NCBI GenBank assembly: GCA_032622095.1
Contig: CP136061.1
Location: 133,062,087-133,126,086, forward strand
Length of the DNA: 64,000 nt
Direction: 5' to 3'
From: Siphonodentalium dalli
Taxonomy: Eukaryota > Mollusca > Scaphopoda > Gadilida > Siphonodentaliidae
Both the position numbers and the translations under genes were made by a program. The notes beneath the pieces are model-generated. The model was not told where the DNA came from. It saw nothing but the letters and a program-made list of their open reading frames with translations, and did not search any database. Below are positions 58,928-64,000 of the stretch, piece after piece. Numbering within the stretch: position 1 is the stretch's first letter; each line of letters opens with the position of its first letter.

Positions 58928-59770
58928 TTAACATTTCAATATTCTTGAAGCCAGCTTCCCTCTGCCCCTTATTGTTCAAGTGTCCATGGTTTATTTCTCT
59001 AGGAATGAAAAGGCAATTACTACACAAGTAACACATTGTTGAAACTGATGCCATCGGAATCATTGTTAATCTGGCATTTCAGCATCTGTGTCATTATACC
59101 CGGTATACATATTTGTATTTAAATGTTGTTCATCTCTCTTCCTTTTGTCTTCATCCATTGTTAATTGTTATTGCATTAAAGAGTATTTCATTAATAAAAT
59201 ATTTTACATAAAAAGATTTCCATTTTATTTTAAAACTAGCAGGGTTACCTGGCATTGCTTGGTAACAGGCCATTGACTGAATCCGTTGATGTTCTACATT
59301 CATGGCATGTCACTGTGACATTGCATATTAAGTAAATAGCCATAAACAACCCATTTTTTATTACCAGAATTTTTGTACCGGTAATTCAAGCACTCACCTG
59401 GAAAGCACAATTAAAGTGTTACAGGACATTTAATGCCGGATACGGTGTCATGAGAGACTCAGGGAGATTTATATTGGGCTTGGCGATATTAATCTCACTT
59501 CACCTTGCATAGCACCGTATTCTAGCAATGAATCGCCCAGTAACCTATAATACTAGAAACTGCAGACATGATGACATATTAGACAGGTTTAGATTCAAGA
59601 AGTTCATCCATCAAGTAGCAACCGACTATAATTTTTAATAATGTCATGTCCAATGGTCGTTAAACTAGGATGTTCATAAACTGCACATGACATCTACCCA
59701 TTGACCAATCAAATCCACTCAACCAACATAGAGTATAAAAGGACAGGCAAAATCCACATCTAACCACACC

Positions 59771-59827
59771 ATCCTGGTCCTGATGAAGATAAACTTGTTA
59801 TCGAAAGCGCTAGACCATTTTTAGGAT
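59771..59827 (+). ncRNA. Hammerhead ribozyme-like motif of Penelope-type retroelements
   Basis: Stem I TGGTC (59775-59779) pairs with GACCA (59813-59817), extended by ATCC (59771) and GGAT (59824). The core CTGATGA is at 59780, stem II GATAA/TTATC with loop ACTTG is at 59788-59802, GAAA is at 59803, then a minimal palindromic GCGC stem III and the TA cleavage position. Very short stem III is known for Penelope-like element hammerheads, which act as dimers. No reverse transcriptase is nearby, so this is a remnant. Confidence 0.6.
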
Positions 59828-59911
59828 ATTCAAGTGATTGAGTACCTCCCTGGAGGATCATCCTCGCCTAATTTTCTGTTAATTGTTATGCACAACAAGT
59901 AGCAGCCTCAT

Positions 59912-60148
59912 TAATGATCCTGTGCCAGTGCATTCTCTTATATATGCAACCATGTGCCAGTCTCCCGTAGGGAGCCTTGCATATATAAGAGAATGCACTG
60001 GCTTACAAGGTGAAGGTAAATATTGTTAGGCCAATGTATTCACTTATATATGCGAGGCTCCCTATGGGAGACTCGCATATACATGTATAAGAGAATGCAT
60101 TGGCACAGGGTTTTCGCAAAATTTCAGGAAGCTCCAGTCATGGAAGGG
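59912..60148. mobile_element. Family C element with doubled hairpin core
   Basis: The right end is CTCCAGTCATGGAAGGG before TTAA at 60149. Two full CTCCC(T/G)A(T)GGGAG hairpins lie in tandem. The left TTAA end is not clear. Confidence 0.7.
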
Positions 60149-60192
60149 TTAATTAATACCGATAATGTTATACGACACATTTTGTGTTTTAA

Positions 60193-60294
60193 CCCTTTGG
60201 CGAGTAGAACGACATATATGTCACTGTACGGTTCGCGAATGGACCGACATATATGTCGTTTCAGGAAGAGTCATTTTATGTAGACATAACTTCA
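60193..60294. mobile_element. Family E left end, truncated by another element
   Basis: It starts after TTAA with CCCTTTGGCGAGTAGAACG and stops at ATAACTTCAA, where the 170-bp array element begins with CTAGAGGTGTGACTG. Confidence 0.75.
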
Positions 60295-61107
60295 ACTAGA
60301 GGTGTGACTGTCCCAATGGGACTACGGATACCCCCCTGTTTTTAAAATACTAAGATGTTTCACATGTCAGTAAACATTTACTTAAAATAATAAAATAACA
60401 GTTCCCATTGCAGGTGTACAACCATAACCATAATCTTAAACCTATTGACCGAAAAATGTGGGAATAAAAGCTTGGACAAAATTATGTATGTTGAGAAAAA
60501 ATTTCTAAGTCGAAAAAGGGGAATAACTCCACACAAAATATGTCGGACAGACGTCATAATCGCAGGTGCACAGGTTCCCATGGTACTAAATATCAGTGCC
60601 AAGATTAAAAAACATTGACCGAAAAATGTAGGAATAAAAGCTCGGACAAAATTATGTATGTTGAGAAAAAATTTCTAAGTCGAAAAAGGGGAATAACTCC
60701 ACACAAAAAATGTCGGACAGACGTCATAATCGCAGGTGCACAGGTTCCCATGGTACTAAATATCAGTGCCAAGATTAAAAAACATTGACCGAAAAATGTA
60801 GGAATAAAAGCTCGGACAAAATTATGCATGTTGCAAAAAAAGTTTCTAAGTCGAAAAAGGGGGATAACTCCACCAAAAAATGTCGGACAGACGTCATAAT
60901 CGCAGGTGCACAAGTTCCCATGGTACTAAATATCTGTGCCATGTTTTTAAAAAATTGACCGAAAAATGTAGGAATAAAAGCTCGGACAAAAGTATACATG
61001 TTGTGAAAATTTTCTAAGTCGAAAAAGGGGGATATTATTAAACTCCTCCAAAAAAAAGTCCGACAGACATCATAATCACAGGTGCACAGGTTCCCATGGT
61101 GGTTGAT
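60295..61107. repeat. Element F copy with a 170-bp tandem array (four units)
   Basis: Starts CTAGAGGTGTGACTGTCCC. Units begin ATTGACCGAAAAATGT at 60444, 60614, 60784 and 60954, a spacing of exactly 170 bp. Units 1-3 are very similar. Minus-strand ORFs arise from the repeats only. Confidence 0.8.
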
Positions 61108-61480
61108 GTCTGGATAGTGTGTCTGACATTTGCAGAATGAGGTCCACAGAGGTTGAATTTAGTAACGTTTTCCTTTACAGCAGCCTAGCATCACCAAATT
61201 CACCCTCTAGGGACCTCATTTGGCTTGGACTTCAACTGCTAAGCCTAGAAGTTCAGATTGAAGGATCAGATTGAGGTTCTCCAATTGGAAGTTTGTGATG
61301 TTCACCCATTAGTCATCTCTATTATACAATTTATCTTCTGCAAAATGAGTCTTAAGCAGAATGAGGTCCCCAGGAGGTGAATTTGGTGATGCTAGCCCAC
61401 TGTTTGTGATAGCATCACTAAATTTACCCTATGGGCACCTCATTCTGCACATTTTAAACACACTATATGCAGACTTGAGC
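61108..61480. mobile_element. Family A element next to the 170-bp array
   Basis: Two diverged palindrome modules (GGTCCACAGAGG near 61141 and GGTCCCCAGGAGG near 61364) are joined by the family spacer. It directly abuts the tandem array ending near 61107. Confidence 0.65.
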
Positions 61481-61600
61481 TTGATGTCAGACACAAACAT
61501 TTTGGTATCTGTCAAAATGACAAGCACTAATTGGTTTGTACTGGTCAATAATAATTCCAGTCATATCATTTTTCACAAAGTATATACTATAAAGTTATTT

Positions 61601-61740
61601 TACAATATTGTGTACAGTATGTGTTTTTCTTGTACGAGTCCAGGTTGTGGTGAAAAGTCATATTGGGCAAGACACACAGTGTTGAGTCCGATATGACTTT
61701 TCAAAAGAACAAGAAAAACAAATACTGTACACAACATTGT
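61601..61740. repeat. Foldback repeat
   Basis: Arms ACAATATTGTGTACAGTAT / ATACTGTACACAACATTGT with further complementarity (TTTTTCTTGT / ACAAGAAAAA) and a central AAAAGTCATAT / ATATGACTTTT pair. Confidence 0.7.
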
Positions 61741-62289
61741 ATAATGACATTTTTATTATCCATCTGTATGTTTATCCAAATTGGCAATAAAACTTTTGTG
61801 GTTATTTTTGGTATTTGTTGGCACTTGATTCTCTATAAAAGCCTGTATTTGATGATCAGAATGTATGATTTGGAACAGTAAACACGGAAGTGAAAAAAAA
61901 AAAACTCATTGCAGAAGTGAAACGTCTGTAAATCCACCAGAGTATTGCGCGCACAATTTCACCGATTCATTTGGCAATAGTTACTTCGTGACTCAATTGA
62001 GTCCAATATGACCTTTTTCTCGGGAGTCCGTGATGTCACAAACTTTAAATATCTGTTACAGGACACTTGAGGCATTTAATGAATCAATTAGTTGCGTAAA
62101 AAAAAAAAAAAAGTTTATTTTTCTCAACTTTGATACCACCTGTTACATAATTGCACTCCCCAGCGGTATTGGGGCATTTCATCGAAAGTGACGAACTTTT
62201 TCTCATGAATAAAACATTCGATGTTTACGTATAAGTATACAGTAATGCCCTAAGTAATCGTGTGGCATATACTTTTGGAACTTCATGTA

Positions 62290-62447
62290 CAGTAATGCCC
62301 TAAATAATTGACTCCTTAACCACAGCAGAATTATGGGTAACTATTCAGGATTTAGTCGGAAATATGGCTTGTTGCCATTCATCGGAAAGCTCTCGGGGAT
62401 ATATAATTCTGCTGTGTTTCAGGAGTCGATTACTTAGGGCATTACTG
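62290..62447. mobile_element. Family B element with a fragment just upstream
   Basis: The main copy is flanked by TA. A 25-bp family-B end (CAGTAATGCCCTAAGTAATC) also occurs at about 62240, before the start of this copy. Confidence 0.75.
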
Positions 62448-62822
62448 TACATGTTATCCATGCATTGAAATAACTAGTTCTAAAAACATGTAGTTACAGG
62501 TAACAAATTTATTATCTCATACACATAGAATCAATAATTTGTCAAAGAATTGCAACATTTTTATCGGTGCATAATACATAAATGAACACTGGTCATAATG
62601 ACAGGTACAAGCAAACATGCACCGGTCATTTGGGCTTTTCGGCCCGTCAATAAGCATGACCGGATGCTTATTTCGAGGCTTTCACACAACGTTCGGCAAT
62701 CTAAACCATGCCATTATCAGACAAACCCTACCGATATGGTGTCAAAATTAGAAGTGATGAATATAATATGCTTGCCTATAAATTAGCCGGAAATTACCAA
62801 ATCGTAATGTATGTATCTCTTA

Positions 62823-62887
62823 GAAGCTACAGTGAAATACGATTTTGTTATTTCACTGTATGTTTCATTATATTTCACTGTAGCTTG
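62823..62887. repeat. Short perfect hairpin
   Basis: AAGCTACAGTGAAATA and TATTTCACTGTAGCTT pair exactly around a 30-bp loop that itself contains TTATTTCACTGTATG. Confidence 0.7.
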
Positions 62888-63421
62888 CCAGTGGTTTACG
62901 CGAGGGAAAAATTTGAAGACAATTCTATAACTGCACGTTATAGCAAATTGTCTGCAAATGTTTATAACCCATAACCTTATTTGAAACAAGAGTTATGTCT
63001 TATAATTTAATCTGTCATTTCACAGGAGAACCACCATAAGTAGAAGGCAGAAGTAAAACAAGCGAAAAACTTTCCAAAGAAAATCACATGCTGAAATAGA
63101 CACTCAGCAATTCGGCATTTTAGATTGGCAAGCCGCAACTTCTCACGCACCATACAGCTGTGACCGTGCACGTGGGATCTATATATTTTGACTGTGGTGA
63201 CATGGAGACTTGTTAGTTTCGATTCTGTGTTCCATTTCTTTGCACAAGTCTTGTTGCTTTATCTAGGTAATTGTGCACTTATGAGTAGTAGGAAGTATTC
63301 TTCCTGACTATTGTTCAAATTGCTGTTTTATTAAAAGTAAAAATGCTGCATCACTTAGCAACTTTGAGCTTTAATAAGGTACATATAATAAAAAGAATAC
63401 CTAACATTATTTTTATTTGAA

Positions 63422-63536
63422 TACCTGAAACATCTCATTCATGTCTGGAAAGAAATATAAAATTTTCACTCGCAGCTTGCAGTCCTCGTAAACATTTTAT
63501 ATTTCTTTCCAGATACTCATGAGATATTTCGGTATT
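63422..63536. repeat. Foldback repeat
   Basis: Arms AATACCTGAAACATCTCAT / ATGAGATATTTCGGTATT and CTGGAAAGAAATATAAAA / TTTTATATTTCTTTCCAG. Confidence 0.7.
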
Positions 63537-64000
63537 CACACAACAACTGTAGGTATTATCTATGTATTCATGTATCAACAAACATTTATTGAGACAAATA
63601 AATAATATCACATAAATGTCACAATCTATTATCATGATTCATACAAATATAATAATGTAATTATAAATCCAATATCCGTTAATTTTCTGATGAGTTATTA
63701 TTAACTACCGGTAATATATAAAAAGCTGGAATGTAAGTTACATGGAATGTTATATAGTTGTAAAACTATTTTTGTCCATGTTAGCAAGAATGACATAAAG
63801 TTATGATTATGCTTAAAGCTGGTCTATCTCTTCCTATAACAAGTTTTATATAGTTTCCTGGGTATAAAATAATACATATTGAAAATCCCTGTTCGGAAAT
63901 GCTTCTATCAATTAATATTGATTTTATTTTTAATTTTCTGGTATAATATACATACGGTACATGTACAATCAATTTGGGACAATCTATGGCTTGTGTTCGT

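Larger units (their letters stand above)
54695..64000. other. 3' UTR and intergenic DNA without recognised genes
   Basis: After the EF-hand gene no credible coding exon was seen on either strand. The content is repeats (foldback at 56221, hammerhead motif at 59771, 170-bp array at 60444, families A, B, C and E) and plain AT-rich DNA at about 57000-58850. Confidence 0.55.

Noticed and set aside
60378-60999. Minus-strand ORFs of 74-102 residues with the repeated MGTCAPAIMTSVRH peptide
   Set aside because: The similarity comes from the 170-bp DNA tandem units; no start context, splice sites or domain support a protein.
1-64000. tRNA, rRNA, CRISPR array, bacterial operons
   Set aside because: Nothing with a complete cloverleaf, rRNA motif or regular direct repeat and spacer was seen. 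The regular arrays are satellites.

Overview
This window looks like AT-rich invertebrate animal nuclear DNA. Introns are GT-AG, coding exons are short, there are no operons, and dispersed foldback elements and bivalve-style tandem satellites are very dense. A lophotrochozoan such as a mollusc is my best guess, but that is inference from repeat style and not proven here. All recognisable host coding sequence is on the + strand.

Layout. (1) 1-28250: the 3' part of a Rho GTPase-activating protein gene of the ARHGAP20 type. Nine coding exons (8640-28250) encode the last 1,199 residues: end of the Ras-association (RA) region, the conserved linker, the RhoGAP domain with its arginine finger, and a long disordered Ser/Pro tail with PPxY motifs and a C-terminal T-Y-V. 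The PH-domain exons expected upstream were not found in 1-8639, so the gene probably begins outside the window. The 8.5-kb intron 14105-22635 holds two candidate alternative first exons whose donor phase fits the exon at 22636; each would give a short isoform lacking PH and RA domains. (2) 28251-34000: 3' UTR and intergenic DNA with foldback elements. (3) 34413-54694: a complete 14-exon gene for a 581-residue EF-hand protein of EFCAB6 type, behind a CpG-rich promoter-like stretch. (4) 54695-64000: 3' UTR, then intergenic repeats including a Penelope-like hammerhead ribozyme motif and a 170-bp tandem array.

The most distinctive content is the mobile DNA. I recognise a TA-flanked palindromic element (family B, about 16 copies), an element with 8-bp target duplications (family A, about 9 copies), and at least seven families flanked by TTAA, most starting TTAA-CCCTTT, which resembles piggyBac target choice. 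Nesting is readable: two different TTAA elements sit side by side in the TTAA of one family-B arm (7891-8542), and a 980-bp TTAA element sits in the same TTAA of another family-B copy (36813-37914). A TTAA element inside a larger foldback (44066-44412) can be checked against empty sites in two sister copies. No transposase gene was found; all look non-autonomous.

Splice-site duplications are a second theme. The RhoGAP exon ending at 8721 is followed by degenerate tandem copies of its donor region, and EF-hand exon 2 is preceded by an in-frame 57-nt duplicate of its own acceptor and start. Family letters (A-T) are my own labels. Exon boundaries come from reading splice consensus and frame, without transcript data.
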